From positions 1 through 27,473 of IMG/VR virus record IMGVR_UViG_3300025083_000178: 27,473 bases of DNA; one strand, 5' to 3'. Made by a program: the position numbers and the translations under genes. Below are positions 1 to 6,767 of this stretch, one piece after another; positions within the stretch are counted from its first letter, which is position 1, and each line of letters opens with the position of its first letter. The stretch comes from a virus. A model generated the notes under the pieces. The model ran no database searches, had not been told where the DNA came from, and was given only the letters and a program-made list of their open reading frames with translations.

Positions 1-1037
1 TTAGACGTTTTGGCGCAGAGAAGTGTAAAATAGTCGATTTAAGACCGTTTAAGGATGCTAATGAGGTTTTGGTTAAGGAAGGTGTAGAAAGTCTCCGTAA
101 TCGCCTTAAAATGGCTGAAGCGCCCAAAGTAGAAGGTGTTTTTGATGTTGATGATGTTGTTGAGTCTATGATGGATGGTTTTGAGAATGGTCAAGAAAGA
201 GGTTCAAGTACATACATTCCTCACATAGATAGGGCTTGGACTTGGAGAATGGGCGAGGTTAATATATGGACTGGGTATCAGAATGAAGGAAAGTCTTTGC
301 TTTTGAACCAGCTTGCTACTGTTAAAGCATTTCACGATGGTTGGAAGTTTGGAGTGTTTAGTCCAGAGAATATGCCGATGAAAGACTTTTTTAACGACAT
401 TGTAGAGATGTACATTGGTAAGAGTGCTGACCCATATTACAAGAATAATCAGATGACAAAGGATGAGTATTATGAGGCGATTAACTTTGTAAAGAAGCAC
501 TTTTTCTTAATATACCCAAGAAAGAACTTTAACTTGGATTCTATATTTGATAGAGCAAAGTTTCTTGTTAAGACAAAGGGTATTCGTTCCTTAATCATTG
601 ACCCATACAATACGGTACAGCATAAGATGTACAAGGGAGAGCGTGAAGATTTATATATAAGTCGTTTCATGAGTGAGTTAAAGAGATTTGCTATTGAGAA
701 TCACATATCTGTAAATTTAGTGGCGCATCAAGTTACACCACAAAAAGATGAAAGTGGCAGATATTACAAGCCTGATGTGAATAGAATTAAGGGTGGCGGT
801 ACGTTTTCAGACAAGGCAGATAACGTGATGTTTGTATGGAGGCCTAATCGTGCTTTGGATTTCTCGGATACAAGCGTTATCTTTGGTTCACAAAAGATTA
901 AGAAGCAAAAGCTAGTTGGTATTCCACAGGATGTGGAGGGCATCAATTTTAACATAAGAGAACAAAGGTATTACTTTGATGGATACACACCATTTAAGGA
1001 TATAGATGTTTTAAGATGCGAAAAAAAGCAAGAGTAG
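1..1037 (+). CDS. TOPRIM primase / DnaB-type replicative helicase, C-terminal part (5' truncated)
   Basis: This is the end of a phage primase-helicase that unwinds DNA at the fork. The frame is open from base 3, so the TTG at 69 is not a real start. The upstream codons read RRFGAEKCKIVDLRPFKDAN, which resembles the end of a TOPRIM domain (conserved KDANE), as in T7 gp4/Twinkle-like fusions. Counting from the TTG codon, Walker A is GYQNEGKS (69-76), Walker B is the hydrophobic stretch ending in IIDPYN (about 174-180), and a VAHQ sensor follows near 220, as in RecA-fold DnaB helicases. The stop overlaps the next gene by 22 nt. The helicase call is strong; the primase half is inferred from about 25 residues because most of it lies outside the window. 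Confidence 0.9.
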   Translation, partial: RRFGAEKCKIVDLRPFKDANEVLVKEGVESLRNRLKMAEAPKVEGVFDVDDVVESMMDGFENGQERGSSTYIPHIDRAWTWRMGEVNIWTGYQNEGKSLLLNQLATVKAFHDGWKFGVFSPENMPMKDFFNDIVEMYIGKSADPYYKNNQMTKDEYYEAINFVKKHFFLIYPRKNFNLDSIFDRAKFLVKTKGIRSLIIDPYNTVQHKMYKGEREDLYISRFMSELKRFAIENHISVNLVAHQVTPQKDESGRYYKPDVNRIKGGGTFSDKADNVMFVWRPNRALDFSDTSVIFGSQKIKKQKLVGIPQDVEGINFNIREQRYYFDGYTPFKDIDVLRCEKKQE

Positions 1038-1333
1038 ATGCAAACCAAAAAGAAGTAGTAAAACAATTAAGAGATTTAGGCGTTTCAGTCTTACACACCC
1101 ATCAGTTGGGTAGAGGTGCGCCAGACTTAATATTAGGGTACAGAAATGAAAACTTTATGATTGAGTTAAAAGACGGAAATAAAACAAAGAGTCAACAGAA
1201 GTTAACACCTGATGAGGTAGAATTTCAAGAGAAGTGGAATGGTAATTATGCTGTTTGTAATTCGATTGAACAAATTTTAACTATAATAGATTATGTTGAC
1301 GAAGGAAGAGTTGTTAGAAAAACTCGCAAATAA
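1016..1333 (+). CDS. VRR-NUC-type PD-(D/E)xK nuclease
   Basis: This 105 aa protein has the compact layout of the VRR-NUC family of phage and bacterial nucleases, often linked to recombination or branched DNA processing. Visible motifs are an N-terminal DANQKEVVKQLR helix, GAPDLILGY with the catalytic Asp (D37), and FMIELKDG with the E-x-K pair (E50, K52), followed by KLTPDEVEFQ and YAVCNS. The gene starts inside the helicase gene (22 nt overlap) and overlaps the sigma-like gene downstream by 41 nt, so it belongs to a translationally coupled replication operon. The role is inferred from the family; the substrate cannot be read from sequence. Confidence 0.85.
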   Translation: MRKKARVDANQKEVVKQLRDLGVSVLHTHQLGRGAPDLILGYRNENFMIELKDGNKTKSQQKLTPDEVEFQEKWNGNYAVCNSIEQILTIIDYVDEGRVVRKTRK

Positions 1334-1832
1334 GTATGATGATTGGTACAACATGGCGATGTCGTTTAGTATTTCAAGTGAGCAAGCTAAAGAGCTTGTC
1401 CAAGAGATGTTTGTTAGGATTTTTGACTATGTTAAAGACCCACAAAAAATTATGTATAATGATACAGAGGTTAATACCTTTTATATTTATATTACGTTAA
1501 GAAATTTATATTATGCAAATATACACACAAGCTGCAAAAAGAATCCTATTGTATTTTCAACGGATAAGATTACGGATGATGATTTTAAGGGAATGTATGA
1601 GGATAGCTTGGATTCTATCGAAGAAAAGGAAAAAGAAGAAGAGCTATTTAAAAGAGTTGAAACTCTGGTTGAGGATTGGTATTGGTACGACAAAGGTATC
1701 TTCAATCTTTATTATCATAGGGGTATGTCTATGAGGGATATTGCCAGAGAAACTAAAATAAGTTTAAGTAGCATATTTAATACATTGAAAAATGCAAAAG
1801 AAGCAATCAGAAAAGAAATCACAGGAGATTAA
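1293..1832 (+). CDS. Small sigma-70-like RNA polymerase sigma factor
   Basis: The 179 aa protein has the two-domain layout of a minimal (ECF-like) sigma factor. A region 2-like segment covers about residues 20-60, with the typical EQAKELVQEMFVRIFDYV helix. An acidic linker follows (about 100-120). A region 4-like helix-turn-helix covers about 138-176 (LYYHRGMSMRDIARETKI, then SSIFNTLKNAKEAIRKEI). Such a factor could direct host RNA polymerase to middle or late phage promoters. The gene overlaps both neighbours by 41 nt. The late structural operon has no obvious host-type promoter, which fits this role but does not prove it. An HTH transcription activator of the same fold is the alternative. 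Confidence 0.8.
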   Translation: MLTKEELLEKLANKYDDWYNMAMSFSISSEQAKELVQEMFVRIFDYVKDPQKIMYNDTEVNTFYIYITLRNLYYANIHTSCKKNPIVFSTDKITDDDFKGMYEDSLDSIEEKEKEEELFKRVETLVEDWYWYDKGIFNLYYHRGMSMRDIARETKISLSSIFNTLKNAKEAIRKEITGD

Positions 1833-2178
1833 GTCAACAGGTCTTGGCGATACCGTAGAGAAGGTATTTCGTAAGACTGGCATTGATAAATTAGCGAAGG
1901 CAGTTCTCGGAGAGGATTGCGGTTGCGATAAGAGGCAGGAAATACTAAATGATTTATTCCCTTACGGTAAATACAATGCACCAACGGATGAAGAGTTAGA
2001 TACAATTCAATGGTTATTTGAGAGGTCAAGAAACACGATTAGCGGTAGTATGGTTAAAGAGATTTATTCTGTTTATAATCGTATCTTCAAAGATAAATTG
2101 CAGCCCACAAATTGCAGCAGTTGTTTCAAGCCTGTAAAGCAAAAACTACTAAAGATACACAATGAGTTTAATAAGTAA
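1792..2178 (+). CDS. Conserved phage protein with Cys pairs, function unknown
   Basis: This 128 aa protein starts inside the sigma-like gene (41 nt overlap) and ends inside the next gene (17 nt overlap). It begins with a Lys/Glu/Ser-rich tail, then GLGDTVEKVFRKTGIDKLAK, then a CGC motif (DCGCDKR) near residue 44. A second cysteine pair, CSSC, lies near 108-111. Four cysteines in two pairs could bind a metal, which is inference only. Similar small proteins (GLGDTVEK with a CGC motif) occur in Bacteroidota phages to my knowledge, without a known role. The position between a sigma factor and a nuclease gene suggests an early or middle function in DNA metabolism or regulation. Confidence 0.8.
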   Translation: MQKKQSEKKSQEIKSTGLGDTVEKVFRKTGIDKLAKAVLGEDCGCDKRQEILNDLFPYGKYNAPTDEELDTIQWLFERSRNTISGSMVKEIYSVYNRIFKDKLQPTNCSSCFKPVKQKLLKIHNEFNK

Positions 2179-2641
2179 CAATAGGCGGAATTACAGCAAC
2201 TCAATAGGAAACAAAGCAGAGCAAGTTTTTTTTGATATTGTTAAGTCTAAAGGGGTAAGTATAGTTAAGTCCAATAGAGAAGATGATATATTTAAGCATA
2301 TAGACTTTTATGTTAATGATGTTGGTATTGACATCAAAGCTAGAAGGCATTTAGATTGTATATGGCTTGAGAGAACCAATGTTCATGGGAAAAACGGATG
2401 GTTAAGAGGTGAGGCGAAATATATAGGTCTGGAGATAGTTGAGTTGGATTCGTTCTGTTTCTTCAAGAGAAGTGATTTACTTGAATATGTAAGTAGATTT
2501 ACCGAAACAACATCCAGTAAAGATTGTTACTTTAAATGGTACACAAGAAGTGATTGGGAAAGAAAAGACGAAATAATAAAGGTTCGTTATAAAGATATAC
2601 AACACTTGGAAGTAAAAAGATTGAATTATGCCACTAATTAA
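2162..2641 (+). CDS. PD-(D/E)xK-fold endonuclease-like protein
   Basis: The 159 aa protein carries the pattern of the restriction endonuclease-like fold. A helix with Glu (GNKAEQVFFDIVKSKG, E20) comes first, then a strand with Asp (HIDFYV, D48), then GIDIKAR with D57 and K59. This matches the E...D...DxK core of small PD-(D/E)xK nucleases and Holliday-junction-resolvase-like proteins. The C-terminal half is aromatic and basic. It overlaps its upstream neighbour by 17 nt and the small downstream gene by 14 nt. It may process recombination or packaging intermediates; the exact activity is unknown. It is the second of three probable PD-(D/E)xK proteins within 3 kb. Confidence 0.65.
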   Translation: MSLISNNRRNYSNSIGNKAEQVFFDIVKSKGVSIVKSNREDDIFKHIDFYVNDVGIDIKARRHLDCIWLERTNVHGKNGWLRGEAKYIGLEIVELDSFCFFKRSDLLEYVSRFTETTSSKDCYFKWYTRSDWERKDEIIKVRYKDIQHLEVKRLNYATN

Positions 2642-2783
2642 ACCAAAGAAATACGAGAAGCAGAAAGATTTTGTAGTGCGTTGCATAGGTAATGCCAAAA
2701 TGGTTTCTGAATATAAAGACATAGACCAGAGAATGGGAGTTTGCTACACCATATGGAAAGAGAACTTCAATCCAAAGAAGTAA
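2628..2783 (+). CDS. Small protein with RC...VC...W motif (51 aa)
   Basis: This short gene starts at an ATG inside the nuclease gene and encodes 51 aa with many Lys residues at the start. It carries the pattern RC-x4-KMVSEY-x-D-x-DQR-x3-VCYTIW. That Cys/Arg/Tyr/Gln/Cys/Trp spacing is often found in phage proteins as a short domain, sometimes fused to head proteins, with no proven function. Here it stands alone. It is the last gene before a clear promoter at 2812-2842, so it probably ends the first operon. The coding call rests on start-codon overlap, the recognisable motif and the compact spacing. Confidence 0.7.
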   Translation: MPLIKPKKYEKQKDFVVRCIGNAKMVSEYKDIDQRMGVCYTIWKENFNPKK

Positions 2784-2811
2784 AATAGTTAGACTCTTTT
2801 TTTGTTTATAT

Positions 2812-2842
2812 TTTGTTAATTACTAAATAGTTTGTATATTTG
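2812..2842 (+). promoter_or_regulatory. Bacteroidota-type promoter
   Basis: A TTTG -33 box at 2812-2815 is followed after 19 bp by TATATTTG at 2835-2842, a full match to the TAnnTTTG -7 box. Transcription would start about 5 nt downstream and give a short leader before the ATG at 2860. This is the best host-type promoter in the replication block. Unlike the accessory-island promoters, it has no phased TAAC repeats. Confidence 0.8.
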
Positions 2843-2859
2843 CTTAAAATAATAAGTAA

Positions 2860-3054
2860 ATGGACAAGTTATTAAGATTCATATTATCCCCCTTAAACTT
2901 ACTGAAGTTAGTATTTGTAATCGTTCTTGTATTCATATTCTGGATGCTTGAAAGTGTATTGCAGATAATTCACTACATGCTTAACACACCTTTGTCTTGG
3001 TTATTGAATAAAATAGAAAAGTTAATTAAGTTACTAATAAAACAAATAAAATGA
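2860..3054 (+). CDS. Small single-span membrane protein
   Basis: The 64 aa product has a strongly hydrophobic segment at about residues 13-40 (LLKLVFVIVLVFIFWML and following) flanked by basic residues, and an amphipathic Lys-rich C-terminal helix. It is the first gene after the promoter at 2812-2842 and overlaps the next start by 4 nt (ATGA). No family is recognised. A membrane-acting early protein (superinfection exclusion, host takeover or holin-like) is possible, but no lysis partner is nearby. Confidence 0.7.
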   Translation: MDKLLRFILSPLNLLKLVFVIVLVFIFWMLESVLQIIHYMLNTPLSWLLNKIEKLIKLLIKQIK

Positions 3055-3290
3055 GTAAATCAAATGAGTTATTTCAGAAGATGCGAGAGCGAGGTTCTCT
3101 TGCTCCTGAACAAATAGATAGGATGGAAAGAAGATACCAAGAAGAAATGGAACTTGCCGAGTGGAAGTATTCAGAAGAAGCTAAACAAAAGAGAGAAGAG
3201 ATTAAGTATGCGCTAAACAAAGTGTTTGAGCAATTTCACCCCATGCAATTTATATCGCCAGAACTAGCAAAAAGAAGAATAGATGAGTAA
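3051..3290 (+). CDS. Small charged coiled-coil protein, unknown
   Basis: The 79 aa product is highly charged and predicted to be helical: PEQIDRMERRYQEEMELAEW and then EEAKQKREEIKYALNKVFEQF (shown in part) form a probable coiled coil at residues 18-62. It overlaps the membrane protein gene by 4 nt and the exonuclease gene by 8 nt, so all three are probably translationally coupled. The place directly before a RecE-like exonuclease suggests an accessory recombination role, but there is no motif to support that. Confidence 0.7.
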   Translation: MSKSNELFQKMRERGSLAPEQIDRMERRYQEEMELAEWKYSEEAKQKREEIKYALNKVFEQFHPMQFISPELAKRRIDE

Positions 3291-4071
3291 TCAGATAGTT
3301 ACACTAGACGGAAAGTTTTGGGATAAAGACTCTATCCTAAAGCAAATGGACAACGATGAGTTCTACTATGAATACTTGGGTAAGAACGCCTTGAGTAGTA
3401 GTAGTGTGAAGTTACTTAACAAATCGCCTAAAGCATACGCAAAGTCTTTAAGGTTTGCTAACAAGCGAACAAGCGCCATGACTGCTGGGTGGCTTTTACA
3501 CTTGGCTGTCTTTGAGCCTGAAAAGTTTGGACACCTTAATTGGGTGGATGCTAGCACAAGAAACACCAAGATATATAAGGAGGCGTTTGCTGACAATCCA
3601 ATGACATTCTTGCGTAAAGAGTATGAAGATACTATGAGACTCGCTGATGCCTTGTATAATAACAATGATGCTGCTCAACTAATTGAAGGATTAGAATATG
3701 AGAAGCCAGCTATCGGAAACATTATGTCTATACCTTTTAGGGGTAAAGCTGATGCGCTGAATGTAGGTGAGACTATTGTTGACCTTAAAACAACAACAGG
3801 TCTTGCAGAAGGTAGCTTTCCTTATAACTGTAAGAAGTATGGTTATGCAAGTCAAGTATATATTTATTGCAATTTGTTTGGGATAGAATATAAAGATTTT
3901 GTATTTTTATGTATAGATAAGGAAACCAAAGACATTGGCGTTTACAATGTAAGTGAAGATTTCTATTATGAAGGAGAGCGATTAGTTGATAATGCGGTTG
4001 ATGTATTTAAGACTTGGTTTTCTGACAACCCAAAGAATATAGACCAATACACTATAAAAGGAATACTTTGA
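3283..4071 (+). CDS. Exonuclease VIII (RecE)-like PD-(D/E)xK nuclease
   Basis: The 262 aa protein matches the RecE/exonuclease VIII-like group of phage recombination nucleases, which resect double-strand ends for annealing. It shows LSSSSVKLLNKSPKAYAK near residue 37, the conserved His block GWLLHLAVFEPEKF (H73), then FRGKADAL (D157), IVDLKTT (D167 and K169) and YASQVYIYCNLFG with Q191. This is the H...D...DxK...Q order of the family. Its length corresponds to the nuclease domain alone. No single-strand annealing protein is recognisable next to it; one could lie upstream of the window. It overlaps the preceding gene by 8 nt and abuts a possible TTG-started gene. Confidence 0.85.
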   Translation: MSNQIVTLDGKFWDKDSILKQMDNDEFYYEYLGKNALSSSSVKLLNKSPKAYAKSLRFANKRTSAMTAGWLLHLAVFEPEKFGHLNWVDASTRNTKIYKEAFADNPMTFLRKEYEDTMRLADALYNNNDAAQLIEGLEYEKPAIGNIMSIPFRGKADALNVGETIVDLKTTTGLAEGSFPYNCKKYGYASQVYIYCNLFGIEYKDFVFLCIDKETKDIGVYNVSEDFYYEGERLVDNAVDVFKTWFSDNPKNIDQYTIKGIL

Positions 4072-4202
4072 GAAAAAAGAAACTAACACAGCAAGAGAGA
4101 ATTAAATCACTTGAAAAGGCAGTAACAACGTTATACGCCATGATTCAAGCGGTAATTCAAAAGTTGCCAGACGATAAAAAAGATGACGTATCACCAAGCT
4201 AA
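4068..4202 (+). CDS. Small helical protein with TTG start (44 aa)
   Basis: A frame opens at TTG 4068, overlapping the exonuclease stop (TTGA), and runs to TAA 4200-4202. The product is basic and helical: RKKKLTQQERIKSLEKAVTT is followed by YAMIQAVIQKLPDDKKDD, with leucine/valine heptad spacing. It ends inside the next gene (20 nt overlap), in keeping with the style of the operon. No ATG is usable at the right place, so the call depends on a TTG start and on filling an otherwise empty 110 bp. Function is unknown. Confidence 0.55.
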   Translation: MRKKKLTQQERIKSLEKAVTTLYAMIQAVIQKLPDDKKDDVSPS

Positions 4203-4383
4203 AGAAGAGTGCCGAGAGGATGTTTTACTCTCATTGAGAGATGGAATGCTGGTTCTTGAAGAAGTTAAGTTCTTAATAGAATACTTTAAAGATACAGAGC
4301 AGTATGAATGCATACAAGGTGCAATGGAAGCGTATGAACAATATAAACAAGAATTAGATGGAATTATCACTAGATTACCTTAA
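4183..4383 (+). CDS. Small acidic helical protein, unknown
   Basis: The 66 aa product is acidic and helical (EVKFLIEYFKDTEQYECIQG, then AMEAYEQYKQELDGII). It overlaps the gene upstream by 20 nt and the DnaA-like gene downstream by 26 nt. No domain is recognised. The tight packing argues that it is real and co-translated with the DnaA domain IV-like protein. Confidence 0.65.
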   Translation: MTYHQAKEECREDVLLSLRDGMLVLEEVKFLIEYFKDTEQYECIQGAMEAYEQYKQELDGIITRLP

Positions 4384-4834
4384 AAAATTAGTAGAGGAAA
4401 AGACTGGCGTTAAGCTGGGCGCAAAGACAAGAAAAAGAGAAGTTGTATTTGCTAGAAGAATGTATTACAAGTTGATGAAAGAGTTTTACAAAAAGATGTC
4501 TCTTGACTCAATAGGAAAGACATTGCCTTTAAAACAGAATCATGCTACTGTATTGCACCAGATAAATCAATTTGAAATAGACTACGCCCAAGACAAGGTG
4601 TTTAGGAATAAGTATAATTCAATACGAAATGAATTTTACGGTCTTGCAGGAGAGCCAGAGATTGATTTAGAAGAAGAGAACATGAGACTTAAACTAGAGG
4701 TTTCTGACTTAAAGAAGGAGATTGAGAAGTTGAATAATGATTTAAAGGAAGCTATATCCAATAACATACAACCGAGAAATCAACAGACAAAGGTTTATTA
4801 CGCCTCTGAAGGGATAAGCGCTTCAATATACTAA
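4358..4834 (+). CDS. Stand-alone DnaA domain IV-like DNA-binding protein with coiled coil
   Basis: Residues about 24-76 look like the DNA-binding domain IV of the replication initiator DnaA. They include RKREVVFARRMYYKLMKE, a SLDSIGKTL turn, and NHATVLHQINQFE, which corresponds to the DnaA signature that contacts the DnaA box (usual form DHTTVLHA). The AAA+ ATPase domain is missing. Residues about 100-135 form a probable coiled coil (EEENMRLKLEVSDLKKEIEK and following). It may mark the phage origin, or compete with or recruit host DnaA. It sits at the end of the replication block, before a 49 aa gene and terminase. The domain call is good; its role is inference. Confidence 0.8.
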   Translation: MELSLDYLKKLVEEKTGVKLGAKTRKREVVFARRMYYKLMKEFYKKMSLDSIGKTLPLKQNHATVLHQINQFEIDYAQDKVFRNKYNSIRNEFYGLAGEPEIDLEEENMRLKLEVSDLKKEIEKLNNDLKEAISNNIQPRNQQTKVYYASEGISASIY

Positions 4835-4840
4835 CAAGAC

Positions 4841-4990
4841 ATGAAACTAAAGAAGAATACATTTATAAGGGCATACGCCTACTTTAAAGACCAATTAGCA
4901 TTGGCAAAAGAAAAAGAAGATAACGAAGATGTGGTTAAGTATTACAATCGCCAGATTGATACATTGATGACTAGGTATTACTCACAGTAA
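4841..4990 (+). CDS. Small protein, unknown (49 aa)
   Basis: ATG 4841 lies 6 bp after the stop of the DnaA-like gene. The product is helical and charged (TFIRAYAYFKDQLALAKEKE, then DVVKYYNRQIDTLMTRYYSQ). It is the last gene before terminase. The coding call rests on the spacing and on plausible composition; no motif is recognised. Confidence 0.6.
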   Translation: MKLKKNTFIRAYAYFKDQLALAKEKEDNEDVVKYYNRQIDTLMTRYYSQ

Positions 4991-5033
4991 ATCAGATAGT
5001 TAAACACTTTGGTATGAACTTTATTATTTAAAC

Positions 5034-5483
5034 ATGCCAAGACAAAAAAAGAGAAGTCTAATATCAGACGAGAAGAAAGCTGAATTAGGAATACCAATCA
5101 AGCCAAAACCAGAGCCGAAAGAGAAGCAACCACACGTTCCATATTCTGATGGAAGAAGGAACAACGGTGCAATAAAAGGAGTGTCCAGAGGGCAAGGGCG
5201 AAAGCCTAAAGCCAAAGAAGCGGACATAAAGAACTTTGCGCTAGGTTCAATGAAGCGTGCCTTTGGAAGTGAGAAGAAGGCGTGGGAAGCACTTGCAGAG
5301 ATGAGTAAGGAATCCTTTGCACACTTGCGCCTACTATGGGAGTACAAGTATGGTAAGCCGAAAGAGCAGAAGGATATTAACGTAAAGCAGGAAGTAAACA
5401 TTCCTGTTATATCTTTCCTGCAACCAGAGGAAACTATTGACATCGAAGCAACAGAGATAAAGGATGAAGAAGGTAAATCTTAA
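5034..5483 (+). CDS. terS: Terminase small subunit (probable)
   Basis: This 149 aa protein lies directly upstream of the large terminase gene and overlaps it by 20 nt, the usual place for the small subunit that recognises phage DNA for packaging. The N-terminal third is basic and proline-rich, with a GRRNNGAIKGVSRGQGRKPK stretch. A helical segment follows at about residues 60-110 (KNFALGSMKRAFGSEKKAWE and ESFAHLRLLWEYKYGKP). The C-terminus is acidic. The DNA-binding fold is not obvious, so the name comes mainly from position and from the recurring YKYGKPKEQ-type sequence known from small terminases. Confidence 0.7.
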   Translation: MPRQKKRSLISDEKKAELGIPIKPKPEPKEKQPHVPYSDGRRNNGAIKGVSRGQGRKPKAKEADIKNFALGSMKRAFGSEKKAWEALAEMSKESFAHLRLLWEYKYGKPKEQKDINVKQEVNIPVISFLQPEETIDIEATEIKDEEGKS

Positions 5484-6681
5484 TCCTAAATACAACCCTC
5501 TGTTTAGAGACCCAAGCAGATACTTTGTAATTACAGGTGGTAGGGGAAGTGGTAAGTCGTTTGGCGTAAACACATTCTTGGTGCTTCTAACATACGAAAC
5601 AGGGCATCGCATACTGTTTACACGATATACAATGACTTCGGCATCTATGTCTATTATTCCAGAGTTCTTGGAGAAACTTGAACTGATGGGTATTGCAGAT
5701 AACTTTACTATAACAAAGAACGAGATTATAAATAACCTAACAGGAAGCAGCATTCTGTTTAGTGGTATTAAGACTGCGAGTGGAGACCAAACAGCCAAAC
5801 TCAAGTCTATTCAAGGTGTTACGACATTTGTCTTGGATGAAGCAGAGGAACTTACAGACGAGGAATCGTTTGAGAAGATAGACTACTCTGTTCGTGCTAC
5901 TGGAAAGCAGAATCGCTGTATCCTTATCTTAAACCCCACAACTAAACAGCATTGGATATACGAGAGGTTTTTTGAGAATAGAGGCATTACAGACGGTTAC
6001 AATGGCGTTAAAGAGAACGTCAGCTACATACACACAACCTACCTTGATAACAAGCAACACTTATCTCCATCCTTTGTAGAGCAAGTGGAGGTAATGCGCC
6101 AAAGGAGACCAGAGAAGTACAAGCACCAGATATTAGGTGGATGGCTTGAGAAAGCAGAAGGAGTTGTGTTTACTCATTGGGAGATTGGCGATTTTAATAA
6201 CGAGTACGACACTATCTTTGGACTTGACTTTGGATTCAGCGTTGACCCTTCAACCCTAACTGAAGTTGCGGTAGACAAGCTACGAAAGACTATATGGATA
6301 AAAGAACACTTCTATAAAGCTGGACTCTCTACATCTAATATATTTGAGATGTGCCGAAGGTATGCAGGAAACAATCTGATTGTATGCGACAATAGTGAGC
6401 CTCGACTTATATCAGAGTTAAAGACAAAAGGACTTAAAAACATTACACCTACTATAAAAAAGAAAGGTAGCATCTTATCAGGCATCGCTCTTATGCAAGA
6501 CTACAATATAATAATCGATAAGGACTCTGTGAATTTAATACGAGAGTTTAACAACTATGCTTGGAAACTGAAGGGTAGCATACCACGAGATTCTTGGAAT
6601 CATGGCGTTGATGCTAGCAGGTACGCAATTCAATACGCCCTTGAAAGAACTGTGCCGAAGGGTATGTATGTACTGCGTTAA
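5464..6681 (+). CDS. terL: Terminase large subunit (ATPase and nuclease)
   Basis: This is the packaging motor subunit. The N-terminal ATPase has Walker A GGRGSGKS (residues 25-32) and Walker B TFVLDEAEEL with D125 and E126. A motif III-like LILNPTT follows at about 154-160. The C-terminal RNase H-like nuclease shows the three acidic positions: FGLDFGFSVDPS (D255), IVCDNSEPRLI (D309) and HGVDASRYAIQYAL (D383). The total of 405 aa is normal for the PBSX/Terminase_3-type group. It is the last gene of its operon: the next gene is on the other strand, and the rest of the head genes are 12 kb away, which is unusual. Confidence 0.95.
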   Translation: MKKVNLNPKYNPLFRDPSRYFVITGGRGSGKSFGVNTFLVLLTYETGHRILFTRYTMTSASMSIIPEFLEKLELMGIADNFTITKNEIINNLTGSSILFSGIKTASGDQTAKLKSIQGVTTFVLDEAEELTDEESFEKIDYSVRATGKQNRCILILNPTTKQHWIYERFFENRGITDGYNGVKENVSYIHTTYLDNKQHLSPSFVEQVEVMRQRRPEKYKHQILGGWLEKAEGVVFTHWEIGDFNNEYDTIFGLDFGFSVDPSTLTEVAVDKLRKTIWIKEHFYKAGLSTSNIFEMCRRYAGNNLIVCDNSEPRLISELKTKGLKNITPTIKKKGSILSGIALMQDYNIIIDKDSVNLIREFNNYAWKLKGSIPRDSWNHGVDASRYAIQYALERTVPKGMYVLR

Positions 6682-6707
6682 AACACGCCATTTGAGCCTT
6701 ACTGTTT

Positions 6708-6742
6708 GGGGTTTCAGCGCACTTCTCGCAAAAGATGACCCC
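6708..6742. terminator. Weak inverted repeat between convergent genes
   Basis: GGGGT at 6708-6712 pairs with ACCCC at 6738-6742, with an inner GCG/CGC pair. It lies between the ends of the terminase gene and the leftward gene, where a bidirectional terminator is expected. There is no long T-run, so this is only a weak candidate. Confidence 0.3.
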
Positions 6743-6767
6743 AAGTACCACTAGAAATTTAAACGCT

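Noticed and set aside
3289-5002. Repeat AATCAGATAGTTA at 3289 and 4990
   Set aside because: Only two copies, one of them inside a gene start, with no other shared flank; compatible with chance in AT-rich DNA.
5024-5443. 139-codon leftward frame opposite small terminase
   Set aside because: It is a shadow of the terminase frame, rich in Ser/Phe/Cys, with no start context; the plus-strand gene has clear position and overlap evidence.
5334-5804. 156-codon leftward frame opposite large terminase
   Set aside because: It overlaps the unmistakable Walker A coding part of the terminase and has no family-like pattern.
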